From Sinobacterium norvegicum (GTDB lineage Bacteria > Pseudomonadota > Gammaproteobacteria > Pseudomonadales > Sinobacteriaceae), in the NCBI RefSeq assembly GCF_923077115.1, contig NZ_CAKLPX010000003.1, positions 186,001-250,000 on the forward strand: 64,000 bases of DNA. Reading direction: 5' to 3'. Under the pieces are notes generated by a model. It saw only the letters and a program-made list of their open reading frames with translations, searched no databases and was not told where the DNA came from. Shown one piece after another: positions 51,933 through 59,757 of the stretch. The stretch's first letter is position 1; the number at the start of each line of letters is the position of its first letter. Both the position numbers and the translations under genes were made by a program.

Positions 51933-51985
51933 ATTCTTTTGACGCATTCAATGGAGTTGGAACCCAGTCTTACAGCATGCGATTC

Positions 51986-52062
51986 GGGCCGGTAGTTCAG
52001 CTGGTTAGAATGCCGGCCTGTCACGCCGGAGGTCGCGGGTTCGAGTCCCGTCCGGCCCGCCA
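51986..52062 (+). tRNA. tRNA-Asp (anticodon GTC), copy 1
   Basis: A 77-nt tRNA with encoded CCA. The acceptor GGGCCGG pairs with CCGGCCC. The loop CTGTCAC gives anticodon GTC, a substrate for queuosine modification (QueD of that pathway is encoded about 2 kb away). Confidence 0.97.
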
Positions 52063-52124
52063 CTTATTCCATCGAGAATATGTGGAATATCGCCACCATT
52101 ACATAACCTTTGTGGTTGTGCAGT

Positions 52125-52200
52125 GGGTGATTAGCTCAGCTGGGAGAGCGCCACCCTTACAAGGTGGATGTCGGCGGTTCGATCCCGTCATCACCCACCA
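52125..52200 (+). tRNA. tRNA-Val (anticodon TAC), copy 2
   Basis: A 76-nt tRNA identical in sequence to the copy at 51857. Last gene of the first Val-Asp-Val operon. No strong terminator is evident after it. Confidence 0.97.
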
Positions 52201-52369
52201 CTATTTTATTTCTTGTGTCACCGCTTCAGTGCTCATATATTTTACTCTGCTTTTTGATTTTCCGTGCCCGTTTTTTGGCTTGATGCGGCCTATTTTGATC
52301 ATTAATTATACGTTTTTTATCCCTGCTAATAATTTCACTAAATTCTATTCGAAATCCCTGGCTAAACCA

Positions 52370-52397
52370 TTGACAGTATTCGTTAGAGCTGTAGAAT
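52370..52397 (+). promoter_or_regulatory. Promoter of the second Val-Asp-Val tRNA operon
   Basis: TTGACA (52370-52375) and TAGAAT (52392-52397), again with a 16-bp spacer, followed by a GC-rich discriminator. It sits 21 bp before the tRNA-Val at 52418, exactly as in the first operon. Confidence 0.8.
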
Positions 52398-52417
52398 GCG
52401 CTCCGTTGCTAAGGCAT

Positions 52418-52493
52418 GGGTGATTAGCTCAGCTGGGAGAGCGCCACCCTTACAAGGTGGATGTCGGCGGTTCGATCCCGTCATCACCCACCA
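52418..52493 (+). tRNA. tRNA-Val (anticodon TAC), copy 3
   Basis: A 76-nt tRNA identical to the copy at 51857, offset from it by 561 bp. First gene of the second Val-Asp-Val operon. Confidence 0.97.
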
Positions 52494-52546
52494 ATTCTTT
52501 TGACGCATTCAATGGAATTGGAACCCAGTCTTACAGCATGCGATTC

Positions 52547-52623
52547 GGGCCGGTAGTTCAGCTGGTTAGAATGCCGGCCTGTCACGCCGGAGGTCGCGGG
52601 TTCGAGTCCCGTCCGGCCCGCCA
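52547..52623 (+). tRNA. tRNA-Asp (anticodon GTC), copy 2
   Basis: A 77-nt tRNA identical to the copy at 51986. The spacers on both sides match the first operon except for single-base changes. Confidence 0.97.
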
Positions 52624-52685
52624 CTTATTCAATCGAGAGTATGTGGAATATCGCCACCATTACATAACCTTTGTGGTTGTGCAGT

Positions 52686-52761
52686 GGGTGATTAGCTCAG
52701 CTGGGAGAGCGCCACCCTTACAAGGTGGATGTCGGCGGTTCGATCCCGTCATCACCCACCA
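52686..52761 (+). tRNA. tRNA-Val (anticodon TAC), copy 4
   Basis: A 76-nt tRNA identical to the other three tRNA-Val copies. Last gene of the second operon. The 285 bp from here to 53046 hold no recognised gene other than the leader of the next CDS. Confidence 0.97.
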
Positions 52762-53046
52762 CTATTCCTTTATTATCCTCCTTCATGTCTGGCTGTTAAG
52801 CCTCTCTTGGGTATTCGTTTATCTGAATTTACTCTATGCCTGCTCTGTCGGTTATATGTTGCCTCTGTCACGTTTTTAATGGCGAATATAGCGCAAAATA
52901 GTCGGCGAGGATTTTGTTGGCCGATGATGCTCCCGGGCGGGAAATAGCTGTATGTTATCTGTCGCTCAGCATAAAATAGAGTTTTCAGTCCTTAGATTAG
53001 GGCAGTGATGTCTGAGTGTTTGCCCTCGGTAGGGAAGAGGTTATAT

Positions 53047-54456
53047 ATGTTTCAGTCCAGTCAGCAAGAAGATACCGGTGCCGTGTTGTTTTTTAAGGGG
53101 CCCCGTGTTGTCAAAGAAATGCTTTACCCGGAATTTGAAGCGGTGCTCGACAATGTCGTAGGCCTCTCGGACTATAGCAGTCAGCGGGTTAAGGCTGTCT
53201 ACCTTCGTATCAATGGCCAGCTTAATATCACCGGTGCCGTCTTCTTTTGTATCGAATTCAACGCCGAGGGTGAGGCCGATAAGCAGTGGAATATTCCCTT
53301 TATCCACCTGCTTGAAACCGCTTCTACTGGCCCTGATATGGGGGCTGGGCCGATCAAACTGGCCTGTTTTAGTCAGTGCCCGGTCAATTGGATGTCTGCT
53401 CAGATGTGGGACCCTGACCTCGGTCAGCAGCACAACTCATTTGCTATTTTACGCGATGTGGTCAGCAGCAACCGTTTGGGCTTGGTTCGCCAGCTTGACG
53501 CCGCGCCTGCGTGGTCACAGCCAACGCCCGGCAAGCCATTATTTACTCGCAGCGACCAGAGCGACACTGTCGAGCCGCCAGTGCTCGATGCCAGCAGCCA
53601 GGTATTAGCCCCCGGCGAGCAGCAGCTGGCCAGCGGCGCGGCCCACCAAGAGCAACTATCGACCCTGTTTAAGGCCAATCAACTGCAGTTGTCGACATTG
53701 AAGGCCGAGCAAAACCAGCAGTTAGTGGATATACATCACCATTACAAAGAGCAGCTGGCGGAACTACAGCAACAACTGCAGGCTGAAACAGACAGCCTAT
53801 TATTGCATCAGGAGAAAAATGAGCGTCTCGAACAGCTGCAGCAGCAACAGTTACGGGAATTCACCGCCGCCAGAGAAACGTCTCAGCGGCAGATGTTGCG
53901 TGCTCGCAAGGGTGATAGCGAGAAGATCTCCCAATTAAAGCAGCAATTTGCTGCCGAAACCAAGGCTGCTGTGAGTGCCGCCTTGGCACCGCTGACCGAG
54001 CAATTGGAGCAGGCCAAGGTTGAAGAACTTTATCGACGTGAGAGTAATACAGCCTTGTTAGAGCAGATCGAACAGCTGCAGGCTGATAAGCAGCGATTGT
54101 TTGTTGAGGGCGGTGATCAGCTGCTGGCTAAGTTGGTTCGCAGTGGTATCCACTTTGTGGCCTTTCAGCCCGGTGCCGGTGAAATGAGTATCGACATCGA
54201 GCAGCTGTCAGATTATCTCGAGGCCCCCGATGTGTTTGCCGCCCAGCATTGTGACTGCGATCTCGACCGCTACCGCGATTGGCTCAGTCACTTCCAGGCC
54301 CCGATCTGTAATGAGGTTGCCGGTGGCAATCGTTGCGGCAAACCGGTGGCACGGGTAGATATGCCCAGCTATTTCATTGGCGGCGAAACGGATCGTTGCA
54401 GTTCCCACACGCTGTCGGCTAAAACCGTCAGCAAGATCATGTTCGGTGGTCGCTAG
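53047..54456 (+). CDS. Uncharacterised coiled-coil protein with Cys-rich C-terminus
   Basis: A 469-aa protein from the ATG at 53047, with AAGAGG upstream; the frame is open to 53005. Three parts are visible. Residues 1-160 form a globular domain (FQSSQQEDTGAVLFFKGPRV; CFSQCPVNWMSAQMWDPDLG). Residues 200-355 form a Gln-rich coiled coil. The C-terminal part has spaced Cys and His (CDCDLDRY, CNEVAGGNRCGKPVARVDMP, CSSHT) that could bind zinc. Similar proteins occur in pseudomonads and other gammaproteobacteria, but I know no established function. It is probably cytoplasmic and stands alone between the tRNA operon and the PLP gene. Confidence 0.6.
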   Translation: MFQSSQQEDTGAVLFFKGPRVVKEMLYPEFEAVLDNVVGLSDYSSQRVKAVYLRINGQLNITGAVFFCIEFNAEGEADKQWNIPFIHLLETASTGPDMGAGPIKLACFSQCPVNWMSAQMWDPDLGQQHNSFAILRDVVSSNRLGLVRQLDAAPAWSQPTPGKPLFTRSDQSDTVEPPVLDASSQVLAPGEQQLASGAAHQEQLSTLFKANQLQLSTLKAEQNQQLVDIHHHYKEQLAELQQQLQAETDSLLLHQEKNERLEQLQQQQLREFTAARETSQRQMLRARKGDSEKISQLKQQFAAETKAAVSAALAPLTEQLEQAKVEELYRRESNTALLEQIEQLQADKQRLFVEGGDQLLAKLVRSGIHFVAFQPGAGEMSIDIEQLSDYLEAPDVFAAQHCDCDLDRYRDWLSHFQAPICNEVAGGNRCGKPVARVDMPSYFIGGETDRCSSHTLSAKTVSKIMFGGR

Positions 54457-54492
54457 GGCTTATCGTCAAAAAATCGCAGAGGTAGCGCGTCC

Positions 54493-55446
54493 ATGCACGA
54501 GGAGCTATTAGAGTTTGCTCAAACCCCGGTACAGGCGCTGCACTCGCCGCTGTTAACGCGTCAGCAGCTGCGCCTGTCGGTCAAGCGTTTAGACCTGCTC
54601 GATCATCATATCAGCGGCAATAAGTGGTATAAGCTCAAGCATAATTTGGCTGCAGCCAAGGCGCAAAATCTGACGACGGTCATCAGTTTCGGCGGGGCCT
54701 ATTCTAATCATATTCATGCCCTGGCCTGTGCCGGCAGCAAGCTGGGGTTGCGCACTGTCGGGGTGATTAGAGGCGAGCGTATAGAGCCGCTCAACCCTAC
54801 CCTCGCCGATGCAGAGCGTTGGGGTATGGAGTTGGTTTTTATCAGTCGTGAGCAGTACCGACACAAACGACAGCCCGAGTGCTTACATTGGTTGCAGCAG
54901 CGTTTTGGCAAAAGCTATATTATTCCCGAGGGTGGTGCTAATGCATTGGCCATCGAGGGCTGTGGTGATATTACTCGTGAGCTCGCCTGTCAGCTCCCCG
55001 ATTATGATATTGCCGTGGTTGCCTGCGGTACTGCCGGCACCTTGGCGGGGATGGTGGCAGGGGCTGAGTCGGGGCGACAACTGCTCGGCATTGCCGTGCT
55101 CAAGGCGCATCAGTCGTTGCTTGAGGATATTAATCGCTGGCTGCAAGGGCGTCAGAATCTGCCTGAGTGGCAGCTGTTAGACGGTTTTCACTGTGGTGGT
55201 TACGCCAAGGTCGATGGCGAATTGGTCGTCTTTTGTGATCAATTTGAGCGGCAGTTTGGCATCACCTTAGAGCCAATCTACAGCGGCAAAATGTTCAAGG
55301 CCTTGTTTGCTCTGATCGAACAGGGCTATTTCCCCCCCGGCAGTCATATTGTTGCGGTGCATACCGGTGGCCTACAGGGGCTGCGTGGCATGAAGCCGCG
55401 TCTCGATAAATTGCGTTATTTGGCGCAGCAGGCGGATCAATGTTAA
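54493..55446 (+). CDS. PLP-dependent ACC deaminase / D-cysteine desulfhydrase family protein
   Basis: A 317-aa fold-type II PLP enzyme. The PLP lysine is in the family segment SGNKWYKLKHNLAAAKAQN (about residues 36-54), followed by TVISFGGAYSNHIHALACAG (about 60-79). Other segments are IIPEGGANALAIEGCGDITR (about 142-161) and VACGTAGTLAGMVAG, which binds the phosphate. The protein is a bacterial YedO/DcyD-like enzyme; 1-aminocyclopropane-1-carboxylate deaminase activity cannot be told from D-cysteine desulfhydrase activity by sequence. It overlaps the next gene by 7 bp. Confidence 0.85.
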   Translation: MHEELLEFAQTPVQALHSPLLTRQQLRLSVKRLDLLDHHISGNKWYKLKHNLAAAKAQNLTTVISFGGAYSNHIHALACAGSKLGLRTVGVIRGERIEPLNPTLADAERWGMELVFISREQYRHKRQPECLHWLQQRFGKSYIIPEGGANALAIEGCGDITRELACQLPDYDIAVVACGTAGTLAGMVAGAESGRQLLGIAVLKAHQSLLEDINRWLQGRQNLPEWQLLDGFHCGGYAKVDGELVVFCDQFERQFGITLEPIYSGKMFKALFALIEQGYFPPGSHIVAVHTGGLQGLRGMKPRLDKLRYLAQQADQC

Positions 55447-56516
55447 ATCTTAATGAGCAGGAAATAATCGACACCTTGGCTCAGTTCTCACCGCTTAATG
55501 CTATGACTCGAGAGCATTTGAAAGGGGTGTTGCGATACTGTGAGTGGCTGCCCTATTGCCGCGATCAGCTCATCTTTCAGCCCGCCGACACTGACGGCCG
55601 CCAGCTCTACGTGGTGCAGGGGAGTGTGCTGGTCGACGATGGTGATGAGACTGAACTGATCAGGGCCGGCAGTGAGCAAAGCCTGTGGCCCCTCCCTGGC
55701 GGTTATCCGCGCAGTCATCGGGCCAGCGCCGTCGAGGACACCGTGCTGCTATCCATGCCGGCGCAGATGGTGGATTCACTGCTGTGTTGGAGTCATTGTG
55801 CGAGCTATTTATTGTTGGCCCTGCAGCGGGATAGTGGAGACCAGGGCGACCTTAATTGGATGACGACGCTGCTTAACTCAAACCTTTTTCACCGAGTTTC
55901 ACCGCTTAACATGGCAGAAATAGTCGATCAGTTTTACCCACTGGAGGTATCTGATCAGCAGGTGATTGTCCGTCAAGGAGAGGTGGGGGAATGCTGTTAT
56001 GTGATTAAGTCGGGTGCTGGCGAGGTTGTCGTTACCGATGCCGATGGTCATGAGCGATTATTGGCAACATTGGTGGCCGGTCAGTGCTTTGGCGAGGAGG
56101 CGATGCTGAATGATTTACCCCGTAATGCGACGGTGAGAATGACCACCGATGGGGTCTTGATGCGGCTGGATAAACCGGCATTTTATCAACTGTTGCAGCA
56201 CCAGCATGCGACTCAAATTGGCTTTACTGAGGCGGGTAACAATATCGCCAGTGGTAGTATTTGGCTGGATGTAAGAACGCAGCAAGAGTATGAGCGTGGC
56301 CACTGCTATCGTTCGATAAATATGCCGCTCGATATTCTGCAGCTCAAATCGGCAATGCTGCTGGCGCATAAAAATTACATTGTCTACTGTAACAGCGGTC
56401 GTCGCAGCACGGCAGCGGCACAGCTGTTGGCTCGCTCTGGCATCCAGGTAAAAGTGTTGCGCAATGGTATTGATGACCTCGCCGCCAATCAGCAGTTATT
56501 ATTTCAAGCCAGTTAG
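55440..56516 (+). CDS. Cyclic nucleotide-binding and rhodanese domain fusion protein
   Basis: A 358-aa protein. Residues about 10-120 form a degenerate cNMP-binding-like domain. A second, better one lies at about 145-255 (GECCYVIKSGAGEVVVTDAD and FGEEAMLNDLPRNATVRM, the phosphate-binding cassette with its Arg). A C-terminal rhodanese domain (about 262-355) has SIWLDVRTQQEYERGHCYRS and the active-site loop YCNSGRRSTAAAQL with Cys317. It has no DNA-binding domain. It may sense a cyclic nucleotide and act in sulfur transfer or persulfide chemistry; this is inference. It overlaps the PLP gene, and a promoter for nadK follows. Confidence 0.85.
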   Translation: MLNLNEQEIIDTLAQFSPLNAMTREHLKGVLRYCEWLPYCRDQLIFQPADTDGRQLYVVQGSVLVDDGDETELIRAGSEQSLWPLPGGYPRSHRASAVEDTVLLSMPAQMVDSLLCWSHCASYLLLALQRDSGDQGDLNWMTTLLNSNLFHRVSPLNMAEIVDQFYPLEVSDQQVIVRQGEVGECCYVIKSGAGEVVVTDADGHERLLATLVAGQCFGEEAMLNDLPRNATVRMTTDGVLMRLDKPAFYQLLQHQHATQIGFTEAGNNIASGSIWLDVRTQQEYERGHCYRSINMPLDILQLKSAMLLAHKNYIVYCNSGRRSTAAAQLLARSGIQVKVLRNGIDDLAANQQLLFQAS

Positions 56517-56527
56517 TGACCAGGCTG

Positions 56528-56555
56528 TTCTCAAGTAAAAAAAACCAGTTATAAT
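56528..56555 (+). promoter_or_regulatory. Probable promoter of nadK
   Basis: TTCTCA (56528-56533) and consensus TATAAT (56550-56555) with a 16-bp spacer, 30 bp before the nadK start codon. Confidence 0.55.
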
Positions 56556-56584
56556 CTAAGCACTATTTTTCTTGAGCAAATGCT

Positions 56585-57457
56585 ATGAAGCCTTTTGAAA
56601 CGGTTGGAATCATTGGTCGCTTAGGCAGTGAGTTAGTGCTGCATTCAGTGAGCGTGTTGCAACAACTGTTATTGTCGCGGCAGTTAAAAGTGTTGGTTGA
56701 CGATGAGATTTCTCAGCACCTGGACCACAGCGCGATGCAGGTGGCCAGCCGGAAGCAAATCGGTGAGCAGTGCGATTTGGTGGTTGTTATCGGTGGTGAC
56801 GGCAGTTTGCTGGGGGTGGCGAGAGCGATGGCTCGTCACGACATCCCTATTCTGGGTATTAATCGCGGCAAACTGGGTTTTTTGACCGATATCCACCCCG
56901 ACGAAATCGAAGAAAAAGTGGGCGAGGTGCTGGATGGCCACTATCAGGTTGAGCAGCGTTTTTTGCTGGCGGTCAATGTCTACCGCGGCGGGGATTTGAT
57001 CGCCTCCGGCAGTGCCTTAAACGATGTGGTTATCAACTCGGGTCGCTCCGCAAGAATGATTAATTTCGATCTCTATATGGGGGATGCCTACGTTTACAGC
57101 CAGGACTCGGATGGCTTGATTGTATCGACGCCAACCGGCTCCACTGCCTATGCGCTGTCTGGCGGCGGCCCGATCATGCATCCGGGCTTGGACGCTATCG
57201 CCATTGTGCCAATGTTTCCCCACACTCTCAGTGCCAGGCCAACCGTGGTCAATGGCAATACCGAGATCAAGGTCGTTATCGGCGACTGCCATCCCTATAT
57301 CAGTTGTGACGGCCAGGTTCATCTTAACACCGCCCCCGGTGACGAGGTAAAAATCAGCAAAAAGTCAGAGCAATTGACCTTGCTGCACCCCCAGGATCAC
57401 GATTTTTACGCTGCCTGCCGAGACAAGCTTGGCTGGAGCGAGCGGTTGTCGGATTAG
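56585..57457 (+). CDS. nadK: NAD kinase
   Basis: A 290-aa cytosolic enzyme that phosphorylates NAD+ to NADP+ with ATP or polyphosphate. The conserved catalytic motif VVIGGDGSLLGVARAM (about residues 61-76) has the GGDG core. The segment LGINRGKLGFLTDI and the NAD-binding segment STPTGSTAYALSGGGPIMHP (about 180-199) are present. Full length, with the family C-terminus. It ends 1 bp before the metallophosphoesterase start, so the two probably form one transcript. Confidence 0.96.
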   Translation: MKPFETVGIIGRLGSELVLHSVSVLQQLLLSRQLKVLVDDEISQHLDHSAMQVASRKQIGEQCDLVVVIGGDGSLLGVARAMARHDIPILGINRGKLGFLTDIHPDEIEEKVGEVLDGHYQVEQRFLLAVNVYRGGDLIASGSALNDVVINSGRSARMINFDLYMGDAYVYSQDSDGLIVSTPTGSTAYALSGGGPIMHPGLDAIAIVPMFPHTLSARPTVVNGNTEIKVVIGDCHPYISCDGQVHLNTAPGDEVKISKKSEQLTLLHPQDHDFYAACRDKLGWSERLSD

Positions 57458-57458
57458 C

Positions 57459-58445
57459 ATGGCTGAGTTTCAGTCTGCCAGCGCCGAACAGTTCACCGGC
57501 TTCGACTTGGTGGGTGATGTTCATGGCTGCTATAAAACCCTGTTAGAGCTGCTTGAGACACTGGGCTATGTTCGGGTCAGAGGCACTTATCAATACCGTG
57601 ATCAACAGCGTCCACGGCAGCTGATTTTTCTCGGTGATCTGGTCGATCGAGGGCCGGCAATCAGGCCGCTGCTGCATTTGGTCCGCGATATGGTTGAGCG
57701 TGGTTCGGCGGTGGTACTGATGGGTAATCATGAGTATCACACAGCGCTGTACTTAACTCCCAGTGAACAGGGCGGTTATCTGCGTCGTCATACCGACCAC
57801 AGTAATAATATTATTGCCCAAACTCTCAAGCAATTCGCCAACTATGGTCAGGAGTTGCAAGAGTTTAAACAGTGGATGTCTGAGTTGCCGCTGTTCTATC
57901 AGCACCGTCATTTTCGTGCTGTCCATGCGTTCTGGGACGAAGACTTGATTGACCGTTTTGTCGGCGAGCATCATCGCGATAACCTCAGTCATCAACAGTT
58001 TGTGCAATCGGCATTGGAGCCAAAAGGTGATTGCGGCCGACTGGTCAAACGATTAACCACTGGCCTGACACTGGCGCTGCCTGATGAGCATGTTATTGTC
58101 GGCCGAGAGGGGCAGCATCGACGGCGTTTTCGGGTGCGGTTCTGGGGTGGTTTTGACAACCTGGGCGATACTGCCTTTCAGCCCGACCCGCTGCCCGACA
58201 GCCTCTCTCAGCAACAGTTGTCGGCGTCAACCCGCCAGTGGTTGAGTGAGCACCGCTACGGCCCCGAGCGCAGGCCATTGTTTATTGGCCACTACTGGCT
58301 GCACAATCAACCGCAGCAACAGTGTGAAAACATTGCCTGTCTCGATTACAGTGCGGTTTTAGGAGGGCAGTTAGTTGCCTACCGAATGGACGACGAAACC
58401 CGTCTTCACCGTGACAAATTTGTGACGGTCGATTATCGTGATTAG
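57459..58445 (+). CDS. Metallophosphoesterase (PrpE/ApaH-like)
   Basis: A 328-aa calcineurin-like phosphoesterase from the ATG at 57459, one base after nadK. The di-metal motifs are FDLVGDVHGCYKTLLELL, FLGDLVDRGPAIRPL and VVLMGNHEYHTALYLTP in the first 110 residues, and further ligand His in HRHFRAVHAFWDE and in FIGHYWLHNQ near the end. It lies next to the serine/threonine phosphatase and diadenosine tetraphosphatase families; substrate unknown. The overlapping frame ahead of the ATG runs into nadK. Confidence 0.85.
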   Translation: MAEFQSASAEQFTGFDLVGDVHGCYKTLLELLETLGYVRVRGTYQYRDQQRPRQLIFLGDLVDRGPAIRPLLHLVRDMVERGSAVVLMGNHEYHTALYLTPSEQGGYLRRHTDHSNNIIAQTLKQFANYGQELQEFKQWMSELPLFYQHRHFRAVHAFWDEDLIDRFVGEHHRDNLSHQQFVQSALEPKGDCGRLVKRLTTGLTLALPDEHVIVGREGQHRRRFRVRFWGGFDNLGDTAFQPDPLPDSLSQQQLSASTRQWLSEHRYGPERRPLFIGHYWLHNQPQQQCENIACLDYSAVLGGQLVAYRMDDETRLHRDKFVTVDYRD

Positions 58446-58499
58446 AGCGCCGGCGCCGTGTCGGTCGAGCTATCCAGACGTTATTATTAGGAAGCAGTT

Positions 58500-59372
58500 A
58501 TGTCAGCTTATCGTGCGCTGAGCCTCTCTATCGATGAAAATATCGGAGAGTTAAGCCGTACCCTTTGGGCAATGAAAATCGAGCACCAGATCAGCGAGGA
58601 AGCTGGTCAACAGGTTGTTGACGTTTTTAAACAGGGTGATATCGAACAGGTTCAAGGACTTTATCAGCAGTTTCAGCAGGGCCTGCTAAAGCCACAGCAA
58701 CCGGTAGCGACGCAACCCCGGCGGCGAATCAATTGGCGGCTGGTATTGACCGTGGTGCCAGTGACGCTGATGACGATTTTATTATCGATTGCCGGCACAG
58801 TCATCGTCTCCCTCGACGCCAGCCAGGGATGGATGCACTGGTTTACCTTTCAGGATTATTTTTTTCAGGGTCCAGAGCTGTATTTCATGCCGGCCCAAGA
58901 CAGTTGGCAGACGCTGGAATTTTGGCGGTTATTGACCCCGACATTTTTGCATTTTGGGTTGTTACACATTGTCTTTAATATTGTTTGGATGTGGTTTTTT
59001 GGTCACCGGATAGAATTGATTCAAGGTCGCTATCAGCTGCTGGCGGTGGTGTTAATCACCGCCTTGGCCGCCAATGTTGCCCAGTTTATGATGTCGCCAA
59101 ATACTATTTTTGGCGGTTTGTCCGGCGTTGATTCCGGTCTGGTTGGCTACGTCTGGGTATGGAGCCTGTTGCGCAGGGGTGAAGATTTTGCCGTGCCCAA
59201 ATCGCTGATCTATATGATGCTGGTGTATTTAGTGGTGGCGGCCAGCGGTATTGTCACCTTCTTCAGCGGTACCTCGGTGGCCAATGCGGCGCACTTTGGC
59301 GGTCTGTTTGCCGGTATGGCGGTCGCCGCTGTCAGCGTTGCTATTGGCCGTCGTTACCGTTTACAGCCATGA
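58500..59372 (+). CDS. glpG: Rhomboid-family intramembrane serine protease (GlpG-like)
   Basis: A 290-aa protein. An N-terminal cytoplasmic part (residues 1-75) precedes a set of hydrophobic helices. The catalytic Ser is in GGLSGVDSGLVGY (Ser208) and the catalytic His in NAAHFGGLFAGM (His265). HFGLLHIVFNIVWMW holds the conserved His and Asn of the rhomboid core. It cleaves transmembrane substrates in the inner membrane. Sequence of the N-terminal region differs from E. coli GlpG. A TATAAT lies at 59373 after the stop but lacks a clear -35. Confidence 0.85.
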   Translation: MSAYRALSLSIDENIGELSRTLWAMKIEHQISEEAGQQVVDVFKQGDIEQVQGLYQQFQQGLLKPQQPVATQPRRRINWRLVLTVVPVTLMTILLSIAGTVIVSLDASQGWMHWFTFQDYFFQGPELYFMPAQDSWQTLEFWRLLTPTFLHFGLLHIVFNIVWMWFFGHRIELIQGRYQLLAVVLITALAANVAQFMMSPNTIFGGLSGVDSGLVGYVWVWSLLRRGEDFAVPKSLIYMMLVYLVVAASGIVTFFSGTSVANAAHFGGLFAGMAVAAVSVAIGRRYRLQP

Positions 59373-59482
59373 TATAATGGCGACAAATTACCGCTGTTTG
59401 ATGATAGCCCAGCGGCCCCAGTTGAGGGCCTGTTGACGGGGATGTCGAGCAGCTTGAACGTATTGATAGAGGAGTAAAACCC

Positions 59483-59740
59483 GTGGATCTCGAAAAGATA
59501 TTAGCCACCATCACGCCGGAAGTGTACGCCAATTTGCAGCGTGCGATTGAATTGGGCAAGTGGGCCGACGGCAAGGTATTGACCGTCGAACAGAAAGAAT
59601 TGTGTATGCAGGCAATTATTGCCTACGGTGAGAAAAATTTAATTGAGGAAGATCGCACCGGCTTCGTCAATATGAGTGAGAAGAAAAAACAACAACGTGA
59701 CAGCAAACTCAGCGATACACAAACCCTCGATTTTAAATAG
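59483..59740 (+). CDS. DUF1315 family (YeaC-like) protein
   Basis: An 85-aa protein that matches the YeaC family throughout: ITPEVYANLQRAIELGKWAD (about residues 10-29) and LCMQAIIAYGEKNLIEEDRT (about 40-59), with a basic C-terminal tail. Function unknown, but it is a broadly conserved gammaproteobacterial protein. It is preceded by GAGGAG and an ORF-less region of 110 bp after the rhomboid gene. It is 17 bp from the DUF2797 gene on the same strand, suggesting an operon. Confidence 0.88.
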   Translation: MDLEKILATITPEVYANLQRAIELGKWADGKVLTVEQKELCMQAIIAYGEKNLIEEDRTGFVNMSEKKKQQRDSKLSDTQTLDFK

Positions 59741-59757
59741 CACGCTGTAGAGCAGAT

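Larger units (their letters stand above)
52400..52763 (+). repeat. Direct duplication of the Val-Asp-Val tRNA operon
   Basis: 52400-52763 repeats 51838-52202 nearly base for base, including tRNA spacers, with a few substitutions (for example ATGGAGTTGG versus ATGGAATTGG) and a 1-bp length difference between promoter and first tRNA. The 52203-52369 stretch between the copies is unique sequence. The promoters are conserved but their spacers have diverged, so the duplication is not very recent or was homogenised by gene conversion. Confidence 0.9.

Noticed and set aside
51896-52879. Two long plus-strand ORFs through the Val/Asp tRNA clusters
   Set aside because: They translate tRNA sequence (RPARH, CHAGGRGFES) and repeat because the operon is duplicated; no family or ribosome site.
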